A stretch of DNA of 64,000 nt from Pseudoscleropodium purum (taxonomy: Eukaryota; Streptophyta; Bryopsida; Hypnales; Brachytheciaceae): positions 16,182,001 through 16,246,000 of the forward strand of contig OZ017797.1 of the NCBI GenBank assembly GCA_963969395.1. Direction: 5' to 3'. Each line of letters starts with the position of its first letter. Position 1 is the first letter of the stretch. The translations under genes and the position numbers were made by a program. The notes beneath the pieces were generated by a model, which saw only the letters and a list, made by a program, of their open reading frames with translations, made no database searches and was not told where the DNA came from. Shown here in pieces: positions 38,961-54,440 of the stretch.

Positions 38961-40012
38961 ATTAGGGTCATTGTAAGAAACACTGCCTTGTTTTCATGTC
39001 ACAATCAAAGTGACTTTTTGATCATTCGCTATAATTTTTGAATTTTAAACATAATCCCAAAAGTAAAAATCTATTTCTAATTAACTTGATTTTAATCATT
39101 TTTTTAAATTAAAAAAAATTATTTTATATTTAAATGTCAATTTTGTTAACATGTCACATTTTTAGGTTAGAATTTCTTAATACTAAATACCAATTCAAAT
39201 TAATGATTTTTGGTTGAATTTTGTGTGGTATATTCCTATAGTAGGTAGACATGTCCCTACCGGAGGGCATCTAAAAAAACATTATTTTATGCCCTCCATG
39301 TATGAACAAAGAGACCTTCTTGCGCACACATTTGTAAATATTAGAAATGGTTTTGACCTCATTTTAAAAATCAAATCTCATCACTATAAAGTCTTTTCCA
39401 AATAAAAAACTTTAGTTTTGTTGAAAATTGATTTTCCTATTTTCTACAAATTGAAATGTTCAAATTATATTTTCTAGGACAGATTTTTCGGACATAGAAT
39501 TATGGTGAGGATAATGCATAGTTGAACACTTTAATTTGTAAAAATTTGAAAAATAAATTTTCAACCATAAAAATCCCTAGAAATTTGGGAAGACTTCTTG
39601 GTAATGAGAGATGACTAAAAAAATTAGGTCAAAACCATTTCTAATGTTTACAAGTGCACGCATAAGGAAGGCCTCTTTGCATGAACATGGAGGATGTAAA
39701 ATAATGTTTTTTTATGCCCTTTGGTAGGGACATGTCTACCTATTATAGGAATATACCACATAAATTTCAACCAAAAATCATTAATTTGAATTGATATTTA
39801 GTATAAAAAAAACTAAATCCAAAAACATGACTACTTAACAAAAATGATTTATTTTAATTTTAAAAAATAAGAGGTTTGATTACAATCAAAATGTCTAGAA
39901 TTTCTATTTTGTGGGCATTGGGTTTATAATTCAAAAGATACAGTGTTGGACACAAATTTTTTTTTCAACATGCTACCAAAATGGTCCATGTTTCTTGCAA
40001 CAACCCTTTAAT
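38961..40012. repeat. ~1.05-kb foldback: two ~480-bp inverted arms
   Basis: The left arm (38,961 to about 39,460) is the reverse complement of the right arm (about 39,525 to 40,012), with moderate divergence. Landmarks: ATTAGGGTCATTGTAAGAAA facing TTTCTTGCAACAACCCTTTA; 'caaattaatgatttttggtt' at 39,196 facing its complement near 39,780; 'gtaggtagacatgtccctac' at 39,241 facing 39,745; AAATTGAAATGTTCAA facing TTGAACACTTTAATTT around the centre near 39,490. A transcript would form a very long hairpin. No ORF is shared by the arms, so it is probably a foldback DNA element. Confidence 0.85.
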
Positions 40013-40106
40013 GCAAGATCTTTTCACTTAAAAATAAGCTAATTGATTTCTTATTCTACATAATTGAATTAAATACTTGATTGCTGCCATACATTGCAAG
40101 ACTCAA

Positions 40107-41070
40107 TTAATCCCTAAATGCCTTAACTGCATTTTTTGGCAACATAGCAATCTTGGACAGCTCACTACAAATGATTTTTTTTTCCCTTTTTTTTGAAATT
40201 TTAATACATGTGCCCAAGGAGTAGCTTTAAGCTCAACAATTTTCATAACTTTTGACTACATGGTTAAAAGTTATTGTATGATATGTGCTTTTCATTACTT
40301 GGCAAGTAGCCCGAGCAACAAACAAAAACCTTCTCTAAAAATCACTTTCTTGAGAAATAAAGATTTGAAATTGGTTCTCTAAATTTATATATACTTGGAA
40401 AGCTTTGAATCATTCCATTTTGATCAATGAGTCAAAAGTTATGAAGAGTTTTAGTTTGTAGGAGTGTGTGGGTCATTATTGAATCTCCACTCTAAGACAA
40501 ACTTTGAAGTTCTTTATTTAACTTAATTTTCAATATTTTTGAAAAAAAATAAAAACATTAGGTATAGATTATTTATTACAACATTACAACGGTTGGAATT
40601 GTCATTTTTCAATTCTATAGATAAATTGTTAACAATTTAGTATTTTGAATCATTTTCTACTTCTTTCTAATTACCATTTTTTTCCTATATGTTGTACAAT
40701 TCCAAATGATCTAAAATTTTTCAAATGTGTAGCCAACTTGACTTGAAGAATAAATTCAAAAATTAACCACCATTTTAGAATTTTTTTTTCAATATAAATG
40801 TGACTTCAATCACTTCATGAAGTACAACTACCCGATTTTTTGCAAGACCAAAAATAAGAAATTTGTCACTTCAAATGCTAATATTTTGCAATCTACACGG
40901 TAGAAATTTTTGAAACTTTTTGCACATCTTTTCAAACTAGTATAACACAAGATCTTGTGGTTACATGTGTCCAAAAATGTTTTAGTTTTCCTAAAATTTG
41001 ATACTTATACTAAAAATGGCAAGCTTGGAGTGGTTTTGGTGAAAATATAGTCAAAATCATTTAACAATTA
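40107..41070 (+). mobile_element. ~0.96-kb inverted-terminal-repeat element, copy E
   Basis: The left end TTAATCCCTAAATG is followed by 'gcattttttggcaacatagc', as in copy A. The right end 'ggtgaaaatatagtcaaaat' is degraded at the terminus (CATTTAACAATTAA). It has the same orientation as copy A. Confidence 0.65.
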
Positions 41071-42140
41071 AAGTATGAAAGTGCTCCAAATAGAATACAA
41101 GGAACAAATTGCAATTAATCTTTTCAATTACAATTTCAAGAAGAAGATTGAAAATCATCTAGTGGCATACAAATAGTGGGCTATATTATAGCAACAATGA
41201 TCTCAACGCCATTGTTGAGAGAATGGCCACGTAACCCTATGAATCATCTAAACTATATGAGTGAAATAAATAGGATTTAGGCTTGTAGTGGAGCACCATA
41301 TAGGGTGAACATCAAAGAATAATCCTATTTCTAACTAGATTTTTGTAGTTTTATTAAGAAAAAATTTAATATTGATTAACCATTCTCCCAATAATGGCAA
41401 CCAAGGTCACTTTAGCTACAGGTGTCCTCAAACAGTGTAGGGAAGCTAGTAAGACGAATACTATACTTTCAATACCCTTGAAAGGAATTGAATTGAATGA
41501 ACTGCATAACATAATAGAGCAATTTCGAATTCTCCACAGCAATTTAGTTCATGGCTGACTGGTAGAATAGCTTACAATTGGCAGGCTCTTAATCTTAAGT
41601 AAAAAGATACCAATAATCTACTCCTAGATAATACTTCATAACGTTATATGCATCCTATTTACTACATATAATTATACAAATTCAATAATCAAAACCATGT
41701 TGAATTAATACCCAAAACTTCAAAGAAATGAAAGTGAGAGACTCATAGCAGAGCACAGCATAGTAATTGTGAGAAGCACAATCCATTATATATAAACAAG
41801 TGAAGGCAGCTAATTAACAAACCTCTTGAACAATACAATATCAGTCTGGTTTTAAGTGAACAAGGTAAGCTTACAACAATGGATCAAAAGAGCAGTGACA
41901 CTTCACGCAATCAACTCAATTGAACCAAGCCTAAAACTTTCCCTTACGCTTAGTACTCCACCCTTTGCTAGCTAGCTTACGAGAAAAACAATGATCTGAC
42001 TTTCACAGGTTCGAGTGAAGACCTGTCCGTCCTACCCAGAATCATGTCGATCAGTCCATTGACGGTGGAAACGCTACATTTCCGTGGAGAAAATGCTTCC
42101 GATTAGTCATTCAAGCACCGGAACTCTGAAACAACTAATG

Positions 42141-42292
42141 AAGAGGCTGTCCAAAATCCAAGAAACACATGAGAGGGCTGTTGCAATCTGCAATTGCCTG
42201 AGTCACTCTGATAACAATCATTCAGGTGCCACAGCTGACGTTACATGAGCGACTGTCCTCTCAAGTATTTCTCAGATGTGGGCTAGTCTCTA
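42141..42292 (-). ncRNA. Candidate MIRNA precursor foldback, copy 2 (152 nt)
   Basis: On the minus strand the 5' arm (42,292-42,251) faces the 3' arm (42,184-42,141) over about 43 positions with roughly nine mismatches; an inner stem CCTGA/TCAGG lies at about 42,224 and 42,202. Candidate 5p is TGAGAAATACTTGAGAGGAC, identical to copy 1 together with 2 more bases before and 1 after. The 3p region CCCTCTCATGTGTTTCTTGG differs from copy 1 at three of 20 positions. A 5p arm more conserved than the facing 3p arm suggests the mature species is 5p. I do not recognise the family. Confidence 0.6.
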
Positions 42293-42340
42293 GGATGTGC
42301 ACATTAACTAACTTTCTGAAGAAGGACTGCAACCCTTAAG

Positions 42341-42348
42341 CTTTTATA
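42341..42348 (-). promoter_or_regulatory. TATA box of the MIRNA-like locus, copy 2
   Basis: TATAAAAG on the minus strand lies about 50 nt before the foldback base, matching the placement in copy 1 (10,257-10,266) and copy 3 (37,363-37,356). Confidence 0.6.
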
Positions 42349-43300
42349 CATCTGCAGGTCGGTCGGTCGGTGGAATGACGTCCCTATCCTCATGGCAGCC
42401 AAGCTTGACAGCTGGGAAGTTAGAGGGGAAACCCAGCGGCCCCCCGAGCCGCAAAGGAGGTAGATTAGATTTTGCAAATCTTCAGCTACCGCTATGTACG
42501 TACGTATCGATCGGCTGTCAGGTCCTTTGCGCACAAGTGAGCTGCACATACCGGGATTACATAGAATGGAGTAAGTCTAGGACCGAAGGAATTCGTGAAG
42601 TACTAGCTGTTGTAGCTAATTAACACAGCAAGTATCTCCGAGACACCGTCTAACGGTCTGTGGAGAACGAAAGAAAGTTTCCCGAAGAGACCGGCCGGCC
42701 TTCCGGAATCTCCAAAGGAACTATTTCAATTCTTCGCGAAAGTCAGTCAACAATCCTGTTGATTCTCTTCTGACTGGCGGAATCCAGTCAATAGATTGTT
42801 AATAGGTAGAACAGACAGGCAATCCCGGCCCATGAATGTCGATCGAGGACCGATCGAGGGGATTTAACTTACATTTGCAATCCGTGAGCGCATAGCTAGT
42901 CAAACAAATCTTCGGGCAGTTTGTTGATTATCCGAAGCGCGGTTTCGCGGATCTGGTTAGAGATTACAAATCCATAAATATCTGTCGTGTCTTGTACTGT
43001 ATATTGTGTCCTGTCAAAGGAATGTTCTATTAGTCAATAATAGTTGAAATGGCCTGTTTAATTAAGAGTCGAAAATCGATCTTAACGTAGACTTGTGAGG
43101 TTCGACAGTTCAACGACGATTCGAATGCTAGAACAATTCAACAACCCATACAATAGATCTCGGTCGTACATAAACCAGGAAGCGAATCAATGTCAGTCAC
43201 GATTCCAGCAATGTTTCGGTGATCAAGTTTGCGGTGGACTCTACTACATCCCTACTGCGCCTCTATACCATACCTAGCTGTCGTATCCTCCTCCGCAGCT

Positions 43301-46300
43301 ATTTATACTAGCCAATCAAATCTCCTTATATTGCAATGCCTCACAACTTCTCATGATGACATTCCTGTTCGTTGCAGATTTTCTGTGATTTCCCCTCTTT
43401 TGAGGGTTGACCCATGGTGGGGAATCGTGGGTCAAAGGCTGCCTGGGTGATGCATCACTTTGTTGCATGTATGCTGTCGTCTTCCTTTCTTCCGCTCGGC
43501 CGGTTCCTGATGATTGGTGGAGGGGTAAATGGGGACAAGATTGAGCTAGGAAGAGTCACAATTGTGCCCCTGTCATCCTTAACTTGCAGAGTCCACTACC
43601 GCAGCTACATCACTCGAAGAATGCGGTGCGCATGCACGGCGGTCGAAGAATGAGGAAACGAAGTACACGGGTCGTCAGCCCTCGAAGTAACTTTTGATCT
43701 GCTTCATTATTACGTACTTTGCTAGATTTACAAACCTACAGTACTCCTTATCCTTGATTGTAGAGAATTTCAACCTAATCGAGTGACACGACGTTCAGAC
43801 ATTCTACTGTAGCTAGGTAGTCTGGGAGCTACTGTTGGAGCCAGCAGAAGCCAGCCACCGTCAATGCAGTGGCTCTCTCACTGCAGTACTGTTGAAGGAA
43901 AGGGCCGTGGGGCACAGAATGACACCTCTGAATTGACACCACGTGCTTGTCATTCTTAGGGTGTCAAATTATTTCATAGTTGAGTCACGAGGTTTCATTC
44001 ACATTTCAAAGAGTAGTAAATCTGTGTCAGTAGATAACCTTTTAATTATCGTCACAGTTTTTTTAAATCACTGCAAAGTTAGCCCAACTGGAGCTTGCTT
44101 GTGACGTCCAAGGGGTTAAGTAATTAACAAGCCAGGCAAGAGTGAGAGATGGCGTCATTCCAACTTAGCCCAATAAGTTCCAAGTTGTTGAGAAGGGTTT
44201 TTTAAATGTATGTGGCAGCCATTACGTAATTGACACTCTAGGAATGACTACTTTAGTGGCGTTATTTGAGAGGGGTCGGTCCACTCTTGGGACCTCCATC
44301 TCTAATAGTGAAGGAATATACAACAAAGTCAGAAGCAAAAAGCCGTCCTACATTTATTGACTAACTCGCAATTGTGGTTGTATATTTCAAGGCGTTTTTT
44401 GAACTTCACCAATCATTTATCCTTTTGTTCCCCATATTCAACTGATATTTCACGAGTCTGCTACAATTACTATCTTCACTTAATACTATAATTTTTTGAA
44501 ATTTTGATCAAAATTTACTTCTACTCCAGTAACTCTTGCAAATTCCAATCAGATTTTTCTTGGTCACTTTTTGATAGTTTCAAAAAATACTAACCGGTGA
44601 TTCTTCCTGTAGCAACAGCTGCATGCCGTTTTGCAACTAGCTAGCTACCTTCAGCACAATTAGGGCAGTCAAAAGGCCCAGATAATCTTCGTGCTTTTCG
44701 GCTGAATGGCAAGAGAGGGGAGGTTCACACGGGGACAACAAGCGCAACACCGACCAGAACTGAACTGCCTGGCGAAGAACACGAGAACGAGGAAAGAATG
44801 ATCCAAGTGGATGTGTTGCAATGACAACGCAAGCTTTGAACGGTTGAATAATTTGAGCTGTTTTAGTATCAAATTCTCTGACTTGTGCCTTTCTGTGTTT
44901 AAGTTTTCAGAATTCCGCATGCAATGTTGACATCTTAACGATATAATACACAAGGTATGGCCGTGGATGCAGGTTGCCAAACTACAAAGCCAAAAAAAGA
45001 GTGAAGTACATTGAGAGCGTAAGTACTCAACGTGCATTGAGGCCATTCGAAGTCCAGATGCTGGTGCGAACGCTGCCACCTGCAAGCACTTCATCAATCA
45101 AATGACTGGTTCCGTCTGTGGTACCAATGCATCGAAATTAATCAAACTGCCAAGAATTATTCGCTGTGTTGATCAAGTGATTCCCATTGAAATGATGGGG
45201 AAAATTTTAGACCAGCGCCGAAGGGATTTTCCATTACACTGACAATTTTTACTTAGAATGGGAAAGCTCGTACATGGTACTAAAGTCAAATCTGTATATG
45301 AACTGGTTACCGAAGGAAAAACCGCTCGTGCATGTCAAATTGGTGGGATTCGATGACTTCGGGTTACGGGCACAGTTGTAAATTTTAACAGTTACCAGTT
45401 TTTAAAGTCTTAAGGGATCATGATAGTCGCAATTTCTCGCGTCCAGTCACGTCAATGTAACGAAATTACCGATATTGGGCACTCTAAACACAGCAAATTT
45501 CTTTGAAGTTGTCTACTGGTTCAGGTTTGTACCGTCTGGTTTTCTCGATGTGTAGGCTATTACTCCAGAATGAGTACAGATCAATGAGATTTTCCCCACA
45601 GTTCAGACAAGTTTTTAATAGCCGAGTACATGTTCTTGTTTCTAGAACAGGTAGGTTCAGCGATTTGTTTGCCTAAGGATTTCTGACCCTAGTTCCTATA
45701 CCAAAGTGCGGTTTTGCTGCAGCTTCGCAAAAAGGGTGCAGGAATCCTGGGCATGTCAGGTTTCATATCTGTCAAGTTTTAGGAGGAATCTAAGAGTGAC
45801 GTATACCCCGGATATCTGTTCTTATGATCGACATACAATATGAGCTTCGGATCCATTCAGGGAATATAAAAACAGAAGCAAGCGAGGCACAATATGCTCT
45901 AGTAAGATGCTTCATTTAATCCTTAACCATATTTTTTCTGCAACCAATACAACGCTCTACGCAAGTCTGTCGTGGGTCCGTCGATCACTCAAGGGAGTAA
46001 GTGAATAATGAAAAGTTCATTAGGACGCTGGAAGGCAGATACATACAACTTGCTTCAGATGAACTTGAAAAACATGAGAAAATACTATTAATAACGGGGT
46101 ATAAAACTCGATCAGACCAGCATTGTCACCAAATATACACGAGAAAATTCAGAGAAGTTCTGACCGTATGACACCGACAGACTGCAGAAACTGCAAAAGG
46201 TCTCCGTTGTCTCGGACCGTCAGATACTCTTATCCGAATTCCGCATCTTACAATTTACATCCCAGCAAGAAGGGTGCTTTCCTCTCTCCTAACAACAATG

Positions 46301-46313
46301 CCATTGTCAATCA
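43301..46313. other. Intergenic region between block N' and CDKB copy 2
   Basis: GC content is intermediate, as around the CDKB genes. ORFs at 43,414-43,653 and 44,669-45,097 (142 codons, minus) show no motif I recognise and no convincing codon bias. 45,900-46,313 is probably 3' flank of CDKB copy 2. Confidence 0.4.
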
Positions 46314-46330
46314 CCAATCAGCATGATTGG
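46314..46330 (-). other. Conserved 3' UTR stem-loop of CDKB copy 2
   Basis: The minus strand reads CCAATCA-TGC-TGATTGG, the same 17 bases as 19,446-19,462, 61 nt after the stop codon. The flanks GGC before it and a diverged tail after it show that the element itself is the best-conserved part of the 3' UTR. Confidence 0.6.
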
Positions 46331-46390
46331 CCTTCTAATGCTTCTACCATCAATCCTTATACTGAACAGTATCCTGAATAGCTCGATCTA

Positions 46391-49214
<2,824 letters not shown>

Positions 49215-49610
49215 TCTCGAATACACGATCCTCGTCCCGCTCCTCACGCCAGCTCCCTCCCTTCAAATCTCGTCCTAAATCAATCTCATTCTCCCCTTCC
49301 AATGCAAGGCCAGCTGCAGATCGAATGCTTGGTGTCACAAGGGCGAATGCTTGTTCAATTCAATCTTTACAACGGGATCATACGAAATTATTGATGGCAA
49401 ATCTCAAGATAATATTGAATCTCTAGTCGAACATTCTCATATTCAGCTCCTGACGCATTGGCAATCGGCAATGGTGGCGTGGATTGGGACCCCGACGATT
49501 GCCGAAACTCAAGAAGCAGAGGACGTCGTTATAACGGCTCTCTGGAGTTTGAATTTGTGCGAACGATCGAGGGTCGCCGACTGCATTCGTTGCACTTTGT
49601 CATTCTTTTT
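49215..49610 (-). promoter_or_regulatory. CDKB copy 2 promoter and 5' UTR with MSA core
   Basis: This aligns with the upstream region of copy 1. AACGG at 49,533-49,537, inside 'ataacggctctctggagttt', sits about 319 nt before the ATG and corresponds to 16,393-16,397. Homology fades beyond about 49,600. Confidence 0.55.
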
Positions 49611-51579
49611 AATTTCATTATTACTACTCAACATTGTGGGTGCTTGGCATGTGCACTGTTTAAAAAGTGTATCTAAAATGGTCATCTTACCCACCAAAAG
49701 TAATCACAATATTTCTTAACATGCCCACAACATGAAGGCCTAAACAAGTCATTTCTTGTGATAAATTTCACACTTAGAAGGTAGAAGTTCCTAATATAAT
49801 CACTAACTAGTGTGCCCTATGCCGTTGCCACGGTCAAGGAAAAAGAAAAAATAATTTTCTAATTTTTTTAATTCATAAAAACTTCAAACTTCAACAACTT
49901 TCATGCCTTAGGTTGGAATGCCACGAAACCAAGCCCATGCACCCCTCCTCGTAGAAGACTTTCCAATGATACCAAACACACAAATGGGAGACATACAATT
50001 TGGGAGATCTCAATATAACAAACAAAACAAAACATCCTAATTTAATAGAATGATTAATATTAACAAATCTCAAGTGAATTGTATTTTTGTCTTCTTTTAA
50101 AGATTCACAAATTAGCAATGCATAGTATATGAAATCCTAGCCAAGTTTTCTTTGCTCTATCTTACTTTCATTTCCCCCCCTTCTTTGCACTTACTTTTAT
50201 ATGCAAGATTCCTTAACTCCTAAAGATCATTAGGGTAATTTAGATTTTCAAAAAATGTGATTTATATTATTGAATGAAATTTAGAATAATAATGTTGTGA
50301 TGATTTTTAATTACTAAGAGTACTAGCATCTAGTAGGTGGATGATGAATGTTTCAAAAATATATTGTTGGAATTGTATGAAACACATGAAGTATATCAAA
50401 GTATTAGTTGGGAAAGAAATTTTTATCCATATTTTTCAATAATGTGACTAGCGTAGTCACTTAATTATCCATTATTTTAGGGCAAATTTTTGAATTTATT
50501 CATATGAAGTTGAAATTTTTTTTAAACTTACAAATATGCAAATTTAAGTCTAATTTTTTTATCTCGGAATAATTTACTTTGCCTCAAAAGTTCCCACTAG
50601 TACAATCAACATTACTCACAATGAACATTACTTAATACAATTTTCATACCATTTTCAATAAAAACATGTTGTATTCAAACAATACATTTGTCTGGAAAAA
50701 ATGGTAGGATCTAACATAATTCCAATTTAAATTTAACATTATGTTGGCACTCTCAAGTTAATTGTAAACAACATATATGATTGACATGCCACTTAGATAA
50801 TGCATTATATACATGTTACTTACAATTTTTGACATGATAATGTCATAGATAAGCAGTGACCTTTACAACTATTGACATAGACATAGTTTTTTTCATGGTA
50901 CATATGTATTGCATTAAGAATGTTTTTGTTGCAATCCTTGTTGAATAGTTGTTAATATTAACATAAACATATTACTAATCTAATATTAGATGATTCTATC
51001 ATTCTTAACATGTTCAATTTTAATTCACACTCCAACTAATGTTTGTAAAATTAATAGAAGGCAAGTAATTTATATAATTAGAAATAGGAAGTATGAAAAT
51101 TTATATTGGATATTTCAAACTCAACAATCAAGAACACAAGAAAAACTTCAAATTTCATTCAAGCATAGTAAATAATTTTTTTTTCAAAATTTGTTTAATT
51201 ATGAAAGTGTGAGAATTGAAATTAAATTTCAACTCCAAGAATTTGTTTGTGATTTGTATTCTTTGCTCAATAGTTAGAATGAGTGTATGAAAATATACCT
51301 CCGTACCTCTCTTTGTCGAAAACTTTTAAGTAGAAAATTAAAATCACAAGCAAAGTTTTAAAGTTGAAAATGAACATTTTGAATTTTTTTTTTTAAAACT
51401 TGAACTTCTATGATCTCAATTACTATATATTTAATATGAAAGCTTGTTTTTTCACATCTTAGTAAATTATTTAATAACTTTTCTATGCTTACAATGCACA
51501 CTCCTCAAGACACTATTCCCATTGTAGTCAACATATTCATGTTATTTGCAAGACTATAATGATAGAGTTTTGTTTGGCA
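49611..51579. other. AT-rich intergenic sequence, nothing recognised
   Basis: No ORF with recognisable content and no clean element ends. Confidence 0.5.
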
Positions 51580-52095
51580 CACATTTGGAATAAGAAATAA
51601 GTCCAAAACCAATATGACACTATAAAATTATTTTCAATGATTTTTAATACAAACAAAAATATGCTATCTTTTATTGGTTTGGCATAGAATCAAAGTAACA
51701 CAATTTCTTACAATTTAAAACTTGCATTTATACTAGTGAAGAAACTTATGATCTACCATGAATGATAAAATTTGGAATCAAATACAATAAATTAGTTGAG
51801 AGAAGTTAGGATATAAAAATTAACTAGACCCAAAATAAGGCCCTTGTTTTTATACTTATCTCCAAGAGGTGGAAGAATTTCTTTTTAAATTCCTTCCTTC
51901 AATAAGTTTTCCTCCATGAGACTTGGAATGCATTGGGATAAATCTAAAGCAAAATTGTTCTCATACTCTTCATCAATCCAAACGTGTCTACTAGTAAGTG
52001 TAAGCAATCGAAGGCTTGTTTACACATTGAAAGCGAAGTGATTTTTTTTTTTTTTTCTATTTGCTTGTACACTCCTTCTCATTTGCAATAAACCA
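51580..52095 (+). repeat. Dispersed repeat, copy 1 (pairs with 57,950-58,500)
   Basis: It is alignable in direct orientation with 57,950-58,500: shared are 'agaagttagRatataaaaat', 'aataagttttcctccat', 'gcttgtacactcctt' and an ordered series between them. Non-coding. Confidence 0.65.
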
Positions 52096-52119
52096 CGAGT
52101 CAACCATAACCAAGCGGTA

Positions 52120-52494
52120 GTTGCTAAAATACTATGATTATTGGACCAATAGCCGTGTATTCTTTGTTTTTATAGTTAACAATGAAGTCATTCATCATAC
52201 TTTTAATGCCTACAACAACCTTACATGGTTAAGCTATCAAACGAACTACATCATAAAATAAACTCCACTATGCTAGTAGTCTTAAATTTCTTTGAGCATC
52301 CTAAATTTCCAACTAGTGAGCTTACATTTGAGTGAAAGTGATAAATTGAAGGGCCTAAAGTTGCTATAGGACACATGTGAGAGCATCCCAAGTTCTTTAC
52401 CCTTGATCACCCTTCTTCCACCTCATTCATCCGTCCTCATCCTTCCTAAAAGGTGGGAAGCTTGTAATTACAAAAAGAAATAAGATATATATTA
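52120..52494 (+). repeat. Dispersed repeat with GAAGGGCCTAAA core, copy 2
   Basis: Same family as 13,670-14,130 (inverted) and 63,395-63,830 (direct). The PIF/Harbinger element inserted into its right part; the family sequence resumes at 56,121 with TTAGTTTTGCTTCTAC, matching 'ttggacttgcttttgctac' in the 63-kb copy. Confidence 0.7.
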
Positions 52495-52688
52495 GAGCAT
52501 CCCCAATAGCACACCAACAGACCCCGCCAACGGTACTTGGCGGGCCCGCGGTGCCACCACCCGCCCCAATGGCCGCGCCATCTCCCTCGCCAGTCTGCCG
52601 CGACCTTGCAAAGGAGCCCCGCTCTCGCCAAATTTCCTCAGCTTGACGGGAGACATTTTCCCACGCTACCTGCAAGTCAACCTCCAGC

Positions 52689-54429
52689 ATGGCAACTCCT
52701 GAGGTGGGAAGGGGGAAGAAGGGGAAGAACTTTACAGCTGATGAAGAGAGATGCTTGTGCAGGAGTTTTTTGGCTATTTCGCAGGATCCTGTGTGTGGCA
52801 ATGGGCAACGCAATACGGCGTTTTGGGAGCGCATCACCACACACTTCAATCGCAGCAAACCCAGATTTGCTCCAACACGTCCTGCTAGGTCTCTTGAGAC
52901 TAAGTGGAGCCACATCAAACATGATGTTGCGAAATTTGTAGGTGTGTACAAACAGGTCACAGATTCAAGGGAGTTTGGGGTTTCTGTAGAGGATGTGTTG
53001 GAGAGAGCTTTGGAATTTTACAAGGACCGCCATCCCAAGCAGCACACATTTTTGTTTTTGCACTGTTGGCACATTTTGAAGGAGGTGCCGCGGTGGTGGC
53101 AATTTGCCTTGGACGTGCAGCGGCGAGCAGTGGGGGAAGGGTCTCCGGGAGCAGGCATGGCGCAAGGAAGGGCGGCAGCAGCCCTTGCGGCGGAAGGTGG
53201 CGACCCAAGCAGTGGGAGCGGCGAGCCTACCGAGGCAGTGCCCTCCGAAGAGGAGACCGTCATCTTGACTTCGAGGGAGAAGACCCCCTCCCGCCCCTGT
53301 CAACTGCAGGGCAACAAGGCTGCGAAGGCGGATCTTGCCGAGAAGGGGAGGAGAGAGTCCATTCTGAAATCCACAGCACGTGCTACCGAACAGATGGCCA
53401 CTGCGAACATGAGGAAAGCTGAAGCCATGGCTGATCACGCAGCTATGTCACTCTTCCGGATGCCCATGGAAGATTTGGACGAGGACGCGCGGGAGTATTT
53501 TCTACTGCGGAGGAAAGAAGAACTCGAAAGAATCAAGAGGAGAATGGAGTAGGAGAAGAGATAAGCTGAGAAAGAGAAACTGGAGCATGACAAGCTGTTG
53601 CAGGAGCGGGCTGCGGAGAAGCTCGCAAGGGAGAGGACTGCGGAGGGCAACCCTAGAAAACGTCAACGGCTGCAGGCCACCACCCCCGCAGCCGCTGCTA
53701 CGGACTCGCAGACTCCGCCCACAACCATGCCGGCAACCACCGAGCCTGCCCCCATCAAGTCGTCTCTCAGCCCGCAGAATTCCCCCGTCGACGACCTCGC
53801 AGATGCGTCACACCTGCTATCTGTTTTGTTTTTTTGTACATTGCCACTTCATTTGCACCCTCACCGCAACTCTCATTCACGGTGGTCTTTTCGTTTTTGT
53901 TTCAGAACATTGAGTCCCTCACTCTGCTCTCATCCTCACTCTGCTTGAACTGCTCTCTCTCTCTCCCATGTTTTTTTATTTCTTTCATTTCGGTTCTCTC
54001 ACACTCTCACCCTGCTCTCATCTTCTCTCTCGTTTTTTTTTATACCATTCTTTTCCCACTGTTTTGTCCCTGTTACCAGCACCTTTCCCGACCCATCTCC
54101 CTACTTTGACTGTTTTTGCTGCTTTGATTTAATTTGCACACTCTCTCGGTTTTAATGGAAGTGCTGTTTCTGCAGATGACTCACAGGCTGATGATTGGGA
54201 AGACTCACAGTTAATTCCCGACACTCAACAAGTCCCTACACCAACAACCTCCACATAAGGATTTGTGGACAGTAGACACATACAATTTGCACAACCCCCT
54301 CCCATGTACCCCGTAGGAAACCCATTTGGCTTTGATGGTCATCACTCTCCCATTGGGGATGGCCAAATGTATGGCTTCAGAAATTTTGGCCAAGGCTTGA
54401 ACTTGAATGCAAGGTTTTTTCCACAATAA
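52689..54429 (+). pseudogene. Harbinger ORF1 (Myb/SANT-like), interrupted by stop codons
   Basis: From ATG 52,689 the frame is open for 287 codons. Residues 11-90 form a trihelix/Myb-SANT-like DNA-binding domain (FTADEERCL, AFWERI, KWSHI), then FLFLHCWHILKEVPRW, typical of the plant ORF1 proteins that help the transposase bind DNA and enter the nucleus, then a charged coiled coil. TAG at 53,550-53,552 and TAA at 53,562-53,564 cut the coil, but the same frame continues with AEKEKLEHDKLLQE and PRKRQR. After a probable intron (acceptor near 54,175) come DDSQADDWEDSQ, another TAA at 54,256-54,258, and a final coding-like GFVDSRHIQF...FFPQ to TAA 54,427-54,429. I infer an originally longer protein with three nonsense changes; the 287-residue product may still be made. 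The intron donor is unresolved. Confidence 0.75.
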
Positions 54430-54440
54430 AGAGATACATT

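Larger units (their letters stand above)
41220..43300 (-). other. Conserved non-coding block N', second copy
   Basis: From about 43,300 down to 41,900 this is the inverted, colinear counterpart of 9,190-10,560; 41,220-42,890 also matches the rearranged copy at 34,730-37,432. GC-rich tracts at 42,000-43,300 contrast with the AT-rich flanks. The ORFs in it (42,304-42,549 minus, 42,375-42,623 plus, 43,095-43,277 plus) are not kept in the other copies. The conserved core is TATA box plus foldback. Confidence 0.65.

Noticed and set aside
44669..45097. 142-codon minus-strand frame as a host gene
   Set aside because: No recognisable domain, no exon neighbours with matching frame, and unremarkable codon composition.
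52427..53438. Several minus-strand frames opposite Harbinger ORF1
   Set aside because: Shadows of the coding strand; the Myb/SANT domain is clearly on +.
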